NCBI GenBank assembly: GCA_038237435.1
Contig: JBBRYT010000003.1
Location: forward strand, 62,001-126,000
DNA: 64,000 nt
Direction of reading: 5' to 3'
From: JACCTI01 sp038237435
GTDB lineage: Bacteria; Verrucomicrobiota; Verrucomicrobiia; Chthoniobacterales; UBA10450
In this document: positions 8,278 through 16,049 of the stretch, piece by piece
Numbering within the stretch: the stretch's first letter is position 1
Layout of the letters: each line of letters begins with the position of its first letter
Program-made: the position numbers and the translations under genes
The notes under the pieces: generated by a model
What the model saw: the letters and a program-made list of their open reading frames with translations, nothing else
Database searches by the model: none
Told to the model about the DNA's origin: nothing

Positions 8278-9729
8278 ATGGCTTCGGAGAGAATCCTGAA
8301 CTTCATCAACGGTAAGTTCGTCGAACCGCTTGGTGGCAACTATCTCGACAATATCGAACCCGCCACGGGCAAGCCGTATTCGCAGGTGGCGGACAGCGAT
8401 GCGCGCGATGTCGAGCTGGCAGTGACTGCGGCGGAAATCGCGTTTCCCGCATGGTCGCGTAAACCAGCGGCAGATCGTTCCTGCGTTTTGCTGCGCATGG
8501 CCGATTTGATCGATCGCGATGTCGACAAACTCGCGCGGGCCGAATCAATCGACACGGGCAAGCCGCTTTCGCTTGCGCGCAATCTCGACATTCCGCGCGC
8601 GGCGGCAAACTTCCGTTTTTTTGCCACGAAAATTCTGCACACGGAAAACGAAGCGCACATCACAGATGGCGTCGCCTTCAATTACACTTTGCGGCAGCCG
8701 CTCGGCATCGTCGGTCTTATTTCGCCGTGGAATCTGCCGCTTTATTTACTGACGTGGAAAATCGCGCCCGCGTTGGCCTGCGGGAACGCGGCGATCGCGA
8801 AGCCGAGCGAACTTACGCCGATGACGGCTTACTTGCTCGGTGAGTTGTGTCGCGAAGCGGGTCTGCCCGATGGCGTTCTCAACATCGTGCAAGGCACCGG
8901 GCAAAATGTCGGCTCGGCCATGACGGCGCATCGCAAGATCGTGGCGATCTCATTTACCGGCGGGACAGTCACAGGCCGAAAAGTGGCGGAGGCGTGCGCG
9001 CCGCAGTTCAAAAAAATTTCGCTCGAGCTCGGCGGAAAAAATCCAAATATCGTTTTTGCTGACGCCGATATGGATGCCGCCATCGCGGGCAGCCTGCGCT
9101 CGTCGTTTGCTAATCAGGGGCAGGTCTGTTTGTGCGGCTCGCGCGTCTTCGTTGAAAAATCTGCCTATCCGAAATTCGTCGAACGCTTCGTCGAGGCCGC
9201 GTCGAAACTTAAGGTGGGCGATCCGCTCGAGGCGACGACGGATCAGGGGGCCGTCGTTTCCAAAACGCAGCTGGAGAAGGTGAAGTTCTACGTCGATCTC
9301 GCGCAGGAGGAAGGCGGCAAGATTGCGCTCGGAGGCGTGGCGCCGGAATTGCCTAACGAGCGCTGTCGCGACGGGTATTTTTTTCCGCCAACAGTCATCA
9401 CCGATTTGCCAGTCAGCTGCCGCGTGAATCGCGAAGAAATATTCGGACCGGTCGTCACGATCACGCCTTTCGAAACCGAAGAGGAAGTGATCGGATACGC
9501 AAATGATTGCGACTACGGATTGGCTTCCAGTGTTTGGACACAGAATGTCAGCCGCGTCCATCGCGTGGCCGAGCAAATTCACACCGGCACGGTCTGGGTG
9601 AATTGCTGGATGGTGCGCGATCTCCGCGTTCCCTTCGGCGGCATGAAACAGAGTGGAGTCGGCCGCGAAGGCGGGGACGAAGCGCTGCGCTTTTTCACCG
9701 AGGCGAAAAACGTCTGCATCGCGCGGTAG
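8278..9729 (+). CDS. Aldehyde dehydrogenase, probably 2-aminomuconate 6-semialdehyde dehydrogenase
   Basis: The 483-residue product is a full-length NAD(P)-dependent aldehyde dehydrogenase. It has LGIVGLISPWNLPLYL, ISFTGGTVTGR, LELGGKNPNIVF (catalytic Glu), NQGQVCLCGSR (nucleophile Cys) and EEIFGPVVTITPF. The subfamily matching 2-hydroxymuconate/2-aminomuconate semialdehyde dehydrogenases is suggested by the sequence style. A deaminase-like gene lies 1.7 kb downstream and ACMSD, 3-hydroxyanthranilate dioxygenase, kynureninase and kynurenine monooxygenase occur elsewhere in the window, which supports a role in the lower kynurenine pathway. ATG 8278 lies just after the dipeptidase stop; upstream in-frame starts would overlap that gene deeply. 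Betaine-aldehyde or other substrates remain possible. Confidence 0.85.
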   Translation: MASERILNFINGKFVEPLGGNYLDNIEPATGKPYSQVADSDARDVELAVTAAEIAFPAWSRKPAADRSCVLLRMADLIDRDVDKLARAESIDTGKPLSLARNLDIPRAAANFRFFATKILHTENEAHITDGVAFNYTLRQPLGIVGLISPWNLPLYLLTWKIAPALACGNAAIAKPSELTPMTAYLLGELCREAGLPDGVLNIVQGTGQNVGSAMTAHRKIVAISFTGGTVTGRKVAEACAPQFKKISLELGGKNPNIVFADADMDAAIAGSLRSSFANQGQVCLCGSRVFVEKSAYPKFVERFVEAASKLKVGDPLEATTDQGAVVSKTQLEKVKFYVDLAQEEGGKIALGGVAPELPNERCRDGYFFPPTVITDLPVSCRVNREEIFGPVVTITPFETEEEVIGYANDCDYGLASSVWTQNVSRVHRVAEQIHTGTVWVNCWMVRDLRVPFGGMKQSGVGREGGDEALRFFTEAKNVCIAR

Positions 9730-9928
9730 TCGCCTTGCGAACCAAGTTCTTTCCTCAAGCGGTTACTTCCGCCTGGAGTCTACTTCTCCCCGGCAGCGAA
9801 GTTTCGCATCGCGGCCCTGCTCTACGCGTGCTCGAAAGCAGGGAAGATTTTGCCATTCCAAATGAAGGTCCAAGCTTTGTGCGAGTTCGCAGTAGCCATG
9901 CGGAATTTTGTATGGAGACTGAGCAGAT

Positions 9929-11098
9929 ATGAGCGGAGTGCGATTACTCGTTGGCACGCGTAAAGGCGCGTTTGTTCTCACCTCAGATGGCTTGCGCAAG
10001 AGCTGGGAGGTAAGTGGGCCGCATTTTGCCGGATGGGAGATTTATCACCTCAAAGGTTCGCCAGTTAATCCGAACCGCCTCTATGCTTCTCAAACCAGCG
10101 CTTGGTTCGGGCAGATCATTCAGCGTTCGGACGACGGCGGAAAAACCTGGATGCAACCGGGAACGCCGCCTAACGAGTCCAAGACAACGCCCGATGGAAT
10201 GCCGAAAGCGGAGAGCAATAAATTCGTTTACGATGGCGTGCCGGGCACACACCAATGGTATGACGGCACACAGCATCCGTGGGAATTTAAACGCGTCTGG
10301 CATCTCGAGCCCTCGTTAGGCAATCCTGACCATCTTTACGCCGGAGTGGAAGATGCGGCCTTGTTTGAGTCGAAAGACGGCGGCACCTCGTGGCAGGAAC
10401 TGTCGGGACTGCGCAAACATGATACCGGGCCGAAATGGCAGCCGGGTGCAGGCGGGATGTGTCTGCACACCATCCTGATCGATCCGACAGATCCGCAGCG
10501 CATCTTCATTGCCATTTCCGCGGCAGGAGCGTTTCGCTCGGATGATGGCGGTAAGAGTTGGAAGGCAATTAACCAGGGCTTGCACTCGGAATATATTCCC
10601 GATCCGAAGGCAGAAGTTGGTCACTGCGTTCATCGCCTTGCCCTGCATCCATCGCGGCCCAGTACGTTGTTCATGCAAAAGCATTGGGACGTGATGCGGA
10701 GCGATGATGCCGGCGATTCCTGGCGCGAAGTGAGCGGGAATTTGCCGAGCGATTTTGGTTTTCCAATTGATGTTCACGCTCACGAACCGGAAACGATTTA
10801 CGTCGTGCCGATCAAGAGTGACTCGGAACATTATCCACCCGACGGAAAGCTACGCGTGTATCGCAGCCGCACCGGCGGCAATGAATGGGAAGAGCTAACG
10901 AACGGTCTGCCGCAGCGCGATTGCTACGTGAATGTGCTGCGCGATGCGATGTCTGTGGACTCGTTAGACCAGTGCGGAATTTATTTCGGCACGACCGGCG
11001 GCCAGGTTTACGCCTCGGCGGATTCGGGCGATTCCTGGAACGCCATTGTGCGTGATCTGCCGGCAGTTCTTTCCGTGGAAGCGCAAACTTTACCATGA
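9929..11098 (+). CDS. Asp-box (BNR) repeat beta-propeller protein
   Basis: The 389-residue product has six Asp-box turns of the SxDxGxxW type: SDDGGKTW, SKDGGTSW, SDDGGKSW, SDDAGDSW, SRTGGNEW and SADSGDSW, spaced as in a sialidase/sortilin-type beta-propeller. There is no signal peptide and no recognisable catalytic triad, so it may be a cytoplasmic glycan- or protein-binding propeller rather than a hydrolase. Its stop overlaps the next ATG by four bases, so it is coupled to the MoaD-like gene. It is preceded by a 200-base gap (9730-9928) without features. Homologues are often annotated as exo-alpha-sialidase or glycosyl hydrolase; I would not assert activity. Confidence 0.8.
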   Translation: MSGVRLLVGTRKGAFVLTSDGLRKSWEVSGPHFAGWEIYHLKGSPVNPNRLYASQTSAWFGQIIQRSDDGGKTWMQPGTPPNESKTTPDGMPKAESNKFVYDGVPGTHQWYDGTQHPWEFKRVWHLEPSLGNPDHLYAGVEDAALFESKDGGTSWQELSGLRKHDTGPKWQPGAGGMCLHTILIDPTDPQRIFIAISAAGAFRSDDGGKSWKAINQGLHSEYIPDPKAEVGHCVHRLALHPSRPSTLFMQKHWDVMRSDDAGDSWREVSGNLPSDFGFPIDVHAHEPETIYVVPIKSDSEHYPPDGKLRVYRSRTGGNEWEELTNGLPQRDCYVNVLRDAMSVDSLDQCGIYFGTTGGQVYASADSGDSWNAIVRDLPAVLSVEAQTLP

Positions 11099-11391
11099 TC
11101 CGAGTGGTACTCCCGCATCAGCTGCGGACGCTGGCGCGCGTCGGCGAGGAAGTGGAGTTGCAAATCGACGGCGCGGTTACGCAACGGGCGATAATCGATG
11201 CGCTGGAAGCGAATTTTCCGGCGTTGTCCGGAACGATCCGTGACCACGTCACGCAAAAGCGGCGTCCGATGGTTCGTTTTTTTGCCTGCGAAGAAGATGT
11301 CTCTCACGAATCGCCCGATACACCTTTACCGGCAGCTATTGCGGAGGGTGCAGAGCCTTTCTTCATCATGGGCGCCATCGCCGGCGGCTAG
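11095..11391 (+). CDS. MoaD/ThiS family small sulfur-carrier-like protein
   Basis: The 98-residue product has a ubiquitin-like beta-grasp layout. It starts MIRVVLPHQLRTLARV, has a middle LEANFPALSGTIRD resembling MoaD, and ends in IAGG, the C-terminal di-glycine needed for adenylation and thiocarboxylate formation. It could serve molybdopterin synthesis (relevant because the window encodes two molybdenum enzymes) or another sulfur-transfer or conjugation pathway. No MoaE or MoeB partner is adjacent; instead it is coupled by a 4-base overlap to a beta-propeller gene and followed by a RidA-like gene, a context I have not seen described. Confidence 0.75.
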   Translation: MIRVVLPHQLRTLARVGEEVELQIDGAVTQRAIIDALEANFPALSGTIRDHVTQKRRPMVRFFACEEDVSHESPDTPLPAAIAEGAEPFFIMGAIAGG

Positions 11392-11396
11392 GAGTC

Positions 11397-11822
11397 GTGA
11401 GCGAATCTTTCGAAAGCACGCGCGCGCCGGAACCGGTCGGTGCCTTTCCCCATGCGAAACGCGCGGGCAATTTGCTTTTTCTTTCCGGCATCGGACCGCG
11501 CGTCCGCGGCAGCAAAGAAATTCCGGGCGTGACTCTGGACTCGTTAGGCAACGTCGTTCGTTACGATATCGAAACGCAATGCCGCGCGGTTTTTGAAAAC
11601 GTGCGGCTGGTTTTGGAAGATGCTGGCGCAAACTGGAATGATATTGTCGATGTCACGGTTTTTCTCATCGACATGAAGAAAGACTTTCCGATCTATAATC
11701 GCATCTATCCCGAATATTTTGCTGGCGAGGGAAAGCCGAATCCAACGCGCACGACGGTTGAGGTAGGCGCGTTGCCGACGCCGATTGCCATTGAGCTAAA
11801 GGTTATCGCGGTCGCGCGATAA
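11397..11822 (+). CDS. RidA family protein, probable 2-aminomuconate deaminase
   Basis: The 141-residue product is a YjgF/YER057c/RidA trimeric deaminase with GNLLFLSGIGPRVRGS, ENVRLVLEDAGANWNDIVDVTVFL and the conserved Arg in NPTRTTVEVGALP. The extended form with PRVRGSKEIPGV and DIETQCRAVFENV matches 2-aminomuconate deaminases, which convert 2-aminomuconate to 4-oxalocrotonate in the kynurenine/2-aminophenol pathways. The aldehyde dehydrogenase upstream would make its substrate. The start is GTG 11397, five bases after the MoaD-like stop, with TAGGAG overlapping that stop as ribosome-binding site. A general enamine deaminase is the alternative. Confidence 0.8.
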   Translation: MSESFESTRAPEPVGAFPHAKRAGNLLFLSGIGPRVRGSKEIPGVTLDSLGNVVRYDIETQCRAVFENVRLVLEDAGANWNDIVDVTVFLIDMKKDFPIYNRIYPEYFAGEGKPNPTRTTVEVGALPTPIAIELKVIAVAR

Positions 11823-11829
11823 GTTTTTT

Positions 11830-12291
11830 GTGAGCGCGGCGTTTCAGATTCTCGCCGTCGATCATACTGGTTTTACGGTTACCGACATCGAACGCTCGCT
11901 CGCATTTTGGCGCGACGTGCTCGGCTTTGAGTTGTCGCATCGCGCTCATCACACCGGCGAGTTGGCGAGCGAAGTGACCGGTGTTCCCAGCGCGGAAATT
12001 TTGCTCGCGGTCCTGAAGGCGCCAGGGCATCGCATCGAGTTGCTACAATATCTTTCGCGACCCGAGCGCACCGGGGCGCAACTACGTCCGTGCGATGTCG
12101 GATCGGCGCATGTTGCAATGATGGTCGATGATCTCGATGTGGTTTTGCAGCGCATCGCGGAAAATGGATGGAAAGCGACCGGGAAACCACAGACTTTGCA
12201 ATCGGGTCCGAACGCTGGGCGGCGCGTGATTTACGTACGCGATCCGGATGGGACGACGATCGAGTTCATGCAACCGCCGGCCGGCCGCTAA
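11830..12291 (+). CDS. VOC superfamily (glyoxalase/dioxygenase-like) protein
   Basis: The 153-residue product has the paired beta-alpha-beta-beta-beta modules of the vicinal-oxygen-chelate fold. It begins VDHTGFTVTDIERSLAFWRD (first metal His), has APGHRIELLQY (Glu), GSAHVAMMVDDLD (second His) and RDPDGTTIEFMQP (second Glu), so all four usual metal ligands are present. The substrate cannot be told from sequence: lactoylglutathione lyase, methylmalonyl-CoA epimerase-like or ring-cleavage roles are possible. GTG 11830 follows the RidA-like gene by seven bases, so it may belong to the same catabolic operon. Confidence 0.8.
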   Translation: MSAAFQILAVDHTGFTVTDIERSLAFWRDVLGFELSHRAHHTGELASEVTGVPSAEILLAVLKAPGHRIELLQYLSRPERTGAQLRPCDVGSAHVAMMVDDLDVVLQRIAENGWKATGKPQTLQSGPNAGRRVIYVRDPDGTTIEFMQPPAGR

Positions 12292-12301
12292 ATTTTCTAC
12301 A

Positions 12302-12967
12302 CTACTCGCGCTCGAAGCGCTCGATCTCGTCGAGCACCCTTTGCGCCCGGTTGACGGCGCGACCTATCCAACTGTCGTGCAGATATCGCGCAAACTTGCT
12401 TTGACCTGGCTGGCGCGCCCATCGCACCACCGCACAAACAAGCCCGAAACAAACCACGCTGTTGGAGAGAAACCAAATGATAACCTGCGGCTTGTTGTCC
12501 CAAACGTCCGCGCCTAACAAGTAGAGGATCACCAGGATCAGAGGCATCCAGATGAAGCAGCCGACGGCGGCGAACCACAACCCCGCGCGAATGTGCCAGG
12601 CGCGCAGGGCCGCGACCTGTTTCTGTAAGGCGATCACCGGTGCACTGTAATCAATTCGCCCGATCAAAACCAAATCGCGCACCGCGAAAGCCAGGAGCAT
12701 AAGACCGTAGGCGTGGAGAGAGATTCCGTAGATCAGCAAATGCGGCTGGCCGAAATGTTTCGTCCAGAAATTCGCCGACCATCCGGCCAGGATCGCGCCG
12801 CAAACAAGCTGAATGATTTGTCCGGACGCTAGCGGGCGCAGACCGGCGCGAAAGCGCGTCATCGTGTTTTCGTTGAACAGACGCCGCGCGAGCGCGTGCT
12901 GGAGTTCGGGGTTTCGGTTCAAGGTCTGCCACGCAGATTTTAGATCGTCTAGTTCGTTGGTTTGCAT
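12302..12967 (-). CDS. Membrane protein partnered with ECF sigma factor
   Basis: The 221-residue product has a cytoplasmic N-terminus (MQTNELDDLKSAWQTLNRNP) and about four hydrophobic helices: roughly residues 48-68 (IIQLVCGAILAGW), 78-98 (LLIYGISLHAYGLML), 125-150 (AGLWFAAVGCFIWMPLILVILYLL) and 160-185. The C-terminus is basic. The gene overlaps the upstream sigma factor gene by 19 bases, so the two are co-translated; such small membrane proteins next to ECF sigma factors often act as anti-sigma or sensor partners. No zinc-binding ZAS motif is visible. The role is inferred from position only. Confidence 0.65.
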   Translation of the reverse strand: MQTNELDDLKSAWQTLNRNPELQHALARRLFNENTMTRFRAGLRPLASGQIIQLVCGAILAGWSANFWTKHFGQPHLLIYGISLHAYGLMLLAFAVRDLVLIGRIDYSAPVIALQKQVAALRAWHIRAGLWFAAVGCFIWMPLILVILYLLGADVWDNKPQVIIWFLSNSVVCFGLVCAVVRWARQPGQSKFARYLHDSWIGRAVNRAQRVLDEIERFERE

Positions 12968-13524
12968 TCGTTAGGCACTAAGAGAATCATGTCACGGCGG
13001 ACACGTTGTTTAAGGCGGCTGATTTTGGTGGCGACGTTGGTTTCGCTGAGCCCGAGGATTTCCGCGATCTCGCGGTAGCTGTGTTCGTCGAGATAGAGAA
13101 GGAGCAGGGCGCGATCGAGAGGATCGAGCGCCGCAATGACTTGCTGAAGAATGGCCATCCGTTTGTGAGTTTCCGGCGAAACAGACGACTCGTTAGGCGC
13201 CTCGTGCACGAGTTCGTCGAGTGGCACGGTCTGCCGGGCCGGTCGGGAGTTTTTGCGCAGGAAGGAGATCGCGACGTTGAGTGCGATGCGATACATCCAG
13301 GTCGAGAACGAACGATCCCGCGCGTAACGCGGGTAGGCCTTCCACAATTGCAGGCGAATTTCCTGCATCAAATCGTGCCGGTCCGCCCGGCTGCTGCTGT
13401 AACCGGCCGCGACCTTGTGAATGATGCCGTCGTGCTGCGCGAGCAAACGGAGAAATGTTTCTCTATCGTCCACGGCGATGGGAATTGATGCGGCACGATC
13501 GATCATCTTCGTCAGAGTGAACAT
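12949..13524 (-). CDS. ECF-family RNA polymerase sigma factor
   Basis: The 191-residue product has region 2 (DLMQEIRLQLWKAYPRYARD, then FSTWMYRIALNVAISFLRK, residues about 50-92) and region 4 (LDPLDRALLLLYLDEHSYREI... with helix-turn-helix LGLSETNVATKISRLKQRVR, about 134-182). It lacks regions 1 and 3 and any C-terminal extension. The start is uncertain: an AAAGGAG abuts the ATG at 13524 directly, too close for a ribosome-binding site, so initiation could be at a codon a little downstream (ATG 13506). It is transcribed away from the copper island, and its downstream overlapping membrane protein is a candidate anti-sigma factor. The gene carries the repeated word at 13189, read as Pro-Asn-Glu. 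Confidence 0.85.
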   Translation of the reverse strand: MFTLTKMIDRAASIPIAVDDRETFLRLLAQHDGIIHKVAAGYSSSRADRHDLMQEIRLQLWKAYPRYARDRSFSTWMYRIALNVAISFLRKNSRPARQTVPLDELVHEAPNESSVSPETHKRMAILQQVIAALDPLDRALLLLYLDEHSYREIAEILGLSETNVATKISRLKQRVRRDMILLVPNECKPTN

Positions 13525-13631
13525 CTCCTTTGCCTACGTGATTCGCGGCCGCGTGCGAAAAATCACAAGCGATTGGTTTATTTTCGGCGCGATTGCTAAA
13601 CCGCGGCGGCCAAAGTAAATTAAGAGCTGTG

Positions 13632-13985
13632 ATGCGCGCGGTCTTTCGTTTTCTAGCGGTGACGCTTTTGTGCGCGGCCCTGACCATGTTGGTCGCGCCG
13701 ATGCGGGCACAGAAAATTTCGTCCGCCAATTCGGATTGTTGCGCGCACATGACTGCGCAAGAGATGGTCGCGCATAAATGTGCTGGCGGCGATCATGCGC
13801 CGTCGAGAGAGCGCGATCAATCTTGCTGTCAGGCGTGCGCGCTCGGTTTGACATTCCTTTTCGTCGCGCCGCCCTCGTTTGTTTACGCGCAAACCGGCGA
13901 AGAAAATTTCCGTACGCTTTCCACTCATGGCGATGCCATGCCGCATCGTCCTCCTGTTCCGCCTCCACGCACTTCGCTCAGTTAG
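13632..13985 (+). CDS. Secreted Cys/His-rich protein, start of copper island
   Basis: The 117-residue product has a signal peptide (MRAVFRFLAVTLLCAALTMLVAPMRAQ). The mature part carries DCCAHMT, HKCAGGDH and SCCQACALG, so seven Cys plus several His and Met in a short span. That suggests binding of a soft metal or disulfide-rich folding in the periplasm. The C-terminus is Pro-rich (MPHRPPVPPPR). It opens a run of same-strand genes for copper handling and is followed by a 42-residue Cys-rich peptide gene. It resembles the protein at 15042-15461 in layout. I do not recognise a named family (DUF2946-like at most). Confidence 0.65.
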   Translation: MRAVFRFLAVTLLCAALTMLVAPMRAQKISSANSDCCAHMTAQEMVAHKCAGGDHAPSRERDQSCCQACALGLTFLFVAPPSFVYAQTGEENFRTLSTHGDAMPHRPPVPPPRTSLS

Positions 13986-14042
13986 TGCGTTGGCTCGCCG
14001 TTCGCGGCGAGGTTGGTTAGGAAGCTTCAACAGGAGAATTCC

Positions 14043-14171
14043 ATGAAGTATCTAATGATTATCCTTGCGGCGATGATGTTCGCCGGCAGTGCCAATGCGG
14101 CGTCCAAGCCGCAGAAGAGCTGCTGCCCCGGCGCGTGCTGCAAGGTGGCGAAGAAGTGCTGCACGCACTAG
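14043..14171 (+). CDS. 42-residue Cys-rich exported peptide, metallothionein-like
   Basis: From ATG 14043, with AGGAG about eight bases upstream, the frame gives a signal peptide (MKYLMIILAAMMFAGSANAA) and a mature peptide of only about 22 residues, SKPQKSCCPGACCKVAKKCC plus TH. The three CC pairs are spaced CC-x3-CC-x5-CC, with four Lys. Such a density suggests thiolate binding of Cu(I) or another soft metal in the periplasm, fitting the neighbouring copper genes. A strong intrinsic terminator follows 22 bases after the stop, so this gene and the one before it probably form a short transcription unit. Too short to be called by default gene finders. Function is inferred. Confidence 0.7.
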   Translation: MKYLMIILAAMMFAGSANAASKPQKSCCPGACCKVAKKCCTH

Positions 14172-14193
14172 GCGTGGCACTCAGCTAGCAACG

Positions 14194-14217
14194 CCCCGCC
14201 GGAGCAATCCGGCGGGG
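14194..14217 (+). terminator. Intrinsic-terminator-like hairpin
   Basis: CCCCGCCGGA (14194-14203) and TCCGGCGGGG (14208-14217) pair perfectly around a GCAA tetraloop, ending the 13632-14171 unit. The T-run after it is weak (a CTTTTC about ten bases later). Confidence 0.75.
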
Positions 14218-14329
14218 TCAGCCGCTTTTCGTTCGTTCTTCCGGAACCCATTCGCCTTGAAAACATCTTACTTCTCATCACTTAACTTTTCCCTGACTCC
14301 TCAGGTCCGATTCGGACCGAGATTTGTAA

Positions 14330-14702
14330 TACGCACTTTTCTCATCTGCTTAATTTTCCGGTGGACGGCCACCACCGCGCCAGGCAAGCCGCTCTCCTAT
14401 CCAGGCGGGACATGGTCATGCAGGAGAACGACCAGACCGGCAATACAATATCAGTCGACTACACTTTCGATCCGCATTTTGCGCTGGGCATTTATGCCAA
14501 AGGCGATGCCGGTCGCAACGAGTTCTAGGTGGAAGGCCCGCAGCTCAATACCTTGATCAAGCGCTGGAACCTGCCGGACGGACAGGGAAACATCTTCAGC
14601 ATGACTGGCGCGGGACTAGCGCGGCAGGGCAGCAATACTCAGCCCGCGGCCTGGATCTCAATTCTGGCTGATTACGAGACCCGCCGCGTCTTTATCTCGT
14701 AA
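14330..14702 (+). pseudogene. Decayed gene for a small secreted copper-cluster protein
   Basis: Reading frames join into one protein only if a frameshift at about 14411 and a stop are ignored. The first frame gives FLICLIFRWTATTAPGKPLS then YPGGT; after a one-base slip the next frame continues MVMQENDQTGNTISVDYTFD, ...FALGIYAKGD, then an in-frame TAG at 14526-14528. It continues with VEGPQLNTLIKRWNLPDGQG, ...AWISILADYETRRVFIS and ends at TAA 14700. The blocks NTLIKRWNLP and ADYETRR resemble, from memory, a conserved hypothetical protein found in heavy-metal clusters of proteobacteria. One shift plus one stop makes it a pseudogene unless both are sequencing errors. It fills most of the 14220-14773 stretch. 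Confidence 0.6.
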
Positions 14703-14773
14703 TCAGGCAGGCAGAAAGCTCCGCAATCGTCTGACTTTGGACAAAATAACCGAGCTGCCGTAACGTAAGAGGA

Positions 14774-14959
14774 ATGAAATTCGTTTCGGCATTCGCATTT
14801 CTTGCTTTGCTTTCGACCGCATGCGCAATCGATCAAAGAGACACGATGTGCGTGAAGCAAAAGAACGGGACCTACAGGTGCAAGGCGAGCGGAAAGATTC
14901 AAAAAGAGCCGTGCTGCGACACACCTGGCAATAAGCCAATTCCAACGCCGAAGAAATAA
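14774..14959 (+). CDS. Small Cys-containing lipoprotein-like peptide
   Basis: The 61-residue product begins MKFVSAFAFLALLSTACA, a signal peptide with a possible lipobox (LSTAC). The mature part is basic, with CVKQKNGTYRCKASGK and EPCCDTPGNK, so four further Cys. It ends in a Lys/Pro tail. It lies in the copper island after the pseudogene and before another Cys/His secreted protein. A membrane-anchored metal-binding role is plausible but unproven. No family recognised. Confidence 0.6.
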   Translation: MKFVSAFAFLALLSTACAIDQRDTMCVKQKNGTYRCKASGKIQKEPCCDTPGNKPIPTPKK

Positions 14960-15041
14960 TTGACGACCGACGTAGGCAACATCGCGCATTTGCAAGAGAT
15001 TTGAACATTCCGCCTCCGTGAGCGACTAATCAGGTGCTCCG

Positions 15042-15461
15042 ATGAATTTACTTCGCAATCGCCTGCTCCGTTTACCGATCGTAGCGATCGGAGCGATAGC
15101 CTGGTTGGCAGTCTCGAACCACTGCGCGATCGCCGCGGCTGAAGGCGCGTCGAAATTGCCGATGCTTAGTTGCCATGGCGGCGCGGCCGAACACGGACCT
15201 GTAAAACACGAGGAGAAGGGCGGCGCTGAATGCTGCAAGGTTTTGCGTGCAACGTTGCTCACCCTCTCGAGTAACCAGGCGGCGCTCGACCTATCCAAAT
15301 TTGCGACGCATGATTATGTCCTCGGGCTAACGCCCATCATTGATCACGCGCGAACCGCGCGCATTATCGAATGGGACACTGGTCCGCCGTCTGCGAATTC
15401 CTTCACCGAAACTGTCTTGCAGCGGAGCATTCTCGCTCACGCTCCTCCGTCTCTCGCCTAA
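15042..15461 (+). CDS. Secreted protein with Cys/His metal-binding-like motifs
   Basis: The 139-residue product has an N-terminal signal or anchor (LPIVAIGAIAWLAVSNHCAIAAAEG). Then come MLSCHGGAAEHGPVKHEEKG and ECCKVLRATL, which cluster three Cys and four His, and a C-terminus FTETVLQRSILAHAPPSLA. The layout (signal, CH-rich patch, amphipathic segment, short Pro tail) parallels the protein at 13632-13985, so the two may be distant paralogues serving periplasmic copper binding. An intrinsic terminator lies 80 bases after the stop. Function unknown. Confidence 0.65.
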   Translation: MNLLRNRLLRLPIVAIGAIAWLAVSNHCAIAAAEGASKLPMLSCHGGAAEHGPVKHEEKGGAECCKVLRATLLTLSSNQAALDLSKFATHDYVLGLTPIIDHARTARIIEWDTGPPSANSFTETVLQRSILAHAPPSLA

Positions 15462-15540
15462 CTACTGAAGCCCGCCTGCGCGGACTTCGTTAGTTAGCGT
15501 CTCAAGCGTCCCGCGTCGGGAGCCTTTTGCTGCCGTCACT

Positions 15541-15567
15541 GCGGGGCGTCACGGCCCCGCGCTTTTT
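15541..15567 (+). terminator. Intrinsic terminator
   Basis: GCGGGGC (15541-15547) pairs with GCCCCGC (15554-15560) and is followed by GCTTTTTG. It ends transcription from the 15042-15461 gene and separates it from the DUF3347 gene. Confidence 0.8.
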
Positions 15568-15606
15568 GCGCGTCGTTTCACCAAACAACCAACACTTATA
15601 ACTAAA

Positions 15607-16002
15607 ATGAACATTAAGAAAATCGCACTTACTGGCGCGCTCGCGCTCGCAACACTTGCTTCAGTTGGAGCAGCGCAACTACCCGACAAGGACAAACAGT
15701 TCCTCGCCGGATATAAAAAAATTCACACAGCACTTGTCGCTGATGATCTGAGCGCGGCCAAGGCTGCGGGCAAGGATCTTGGAAGCGAAGGCGGCGACGT
15801 TGCTAATGCCTCGTCGTTGAAGGATGCGCGCGCCGGCTTTGAAAAGCTGAGTGATCGCGCCAAGTCGCTGGCATCGGGGCAACCCGGTTATCACGTCATG
15901 CATTGCCCAATGCTGAACAAGGATTGGGTGCAGCCTTCGAAGGAAGTTTCGAACCCTTATGGCGGAAAAGAAATGCTCACTTGCGGCGAGGTAAAATCAT
16001 AA
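15607..16002 (+). CDS. DUF3347-type periplasmic copper-associated protein
   Basis: The 131-residue product has a signal peptide (MNIKKIALTGALALATLASVGAAQ), a helical region (residues about 28-90) and the C-terminal signature YHVMHCPMLNKDW, NPYGGKEMLTCGEV. The HCPM...W...NPYGG.M..CG pattern is that of DUF3347 domains, which occur alone or on the end of CusB-type membrane-fusion proteins and are thought to bind copper with the His/Cys/Met residues. It heads a run of closely spaced genes that reaches the multicopper oxidase. Confidence 0.85.
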   Translation: MNIKKIALTGALALATLASVGAAQLPDKDKQFLAGYKKIHTALVADDLSAAKAAGKDLGSEGGDVANASSLKDARAGFEKLSDRAKSLASGQPGYHVMHCPMLNKDWVQPSKEVSNPYGGKEMLTCGEVKS

Positions 16003-16049
16003 CGCGCCGCTTCAACTAGCCAACACAACAACCAACGAAAGAGATCCAT

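Noticed and set aside
14089..14556. A 155-codon Arg/Pro-rich open frame on the + strand
   Set aside because: It runs through the Cys-rich peptide gene and its terminator in a different frame, and its composition is that of a shadow frame. Only its last part (PLSYPGGT) belongs to the decayed gene described.
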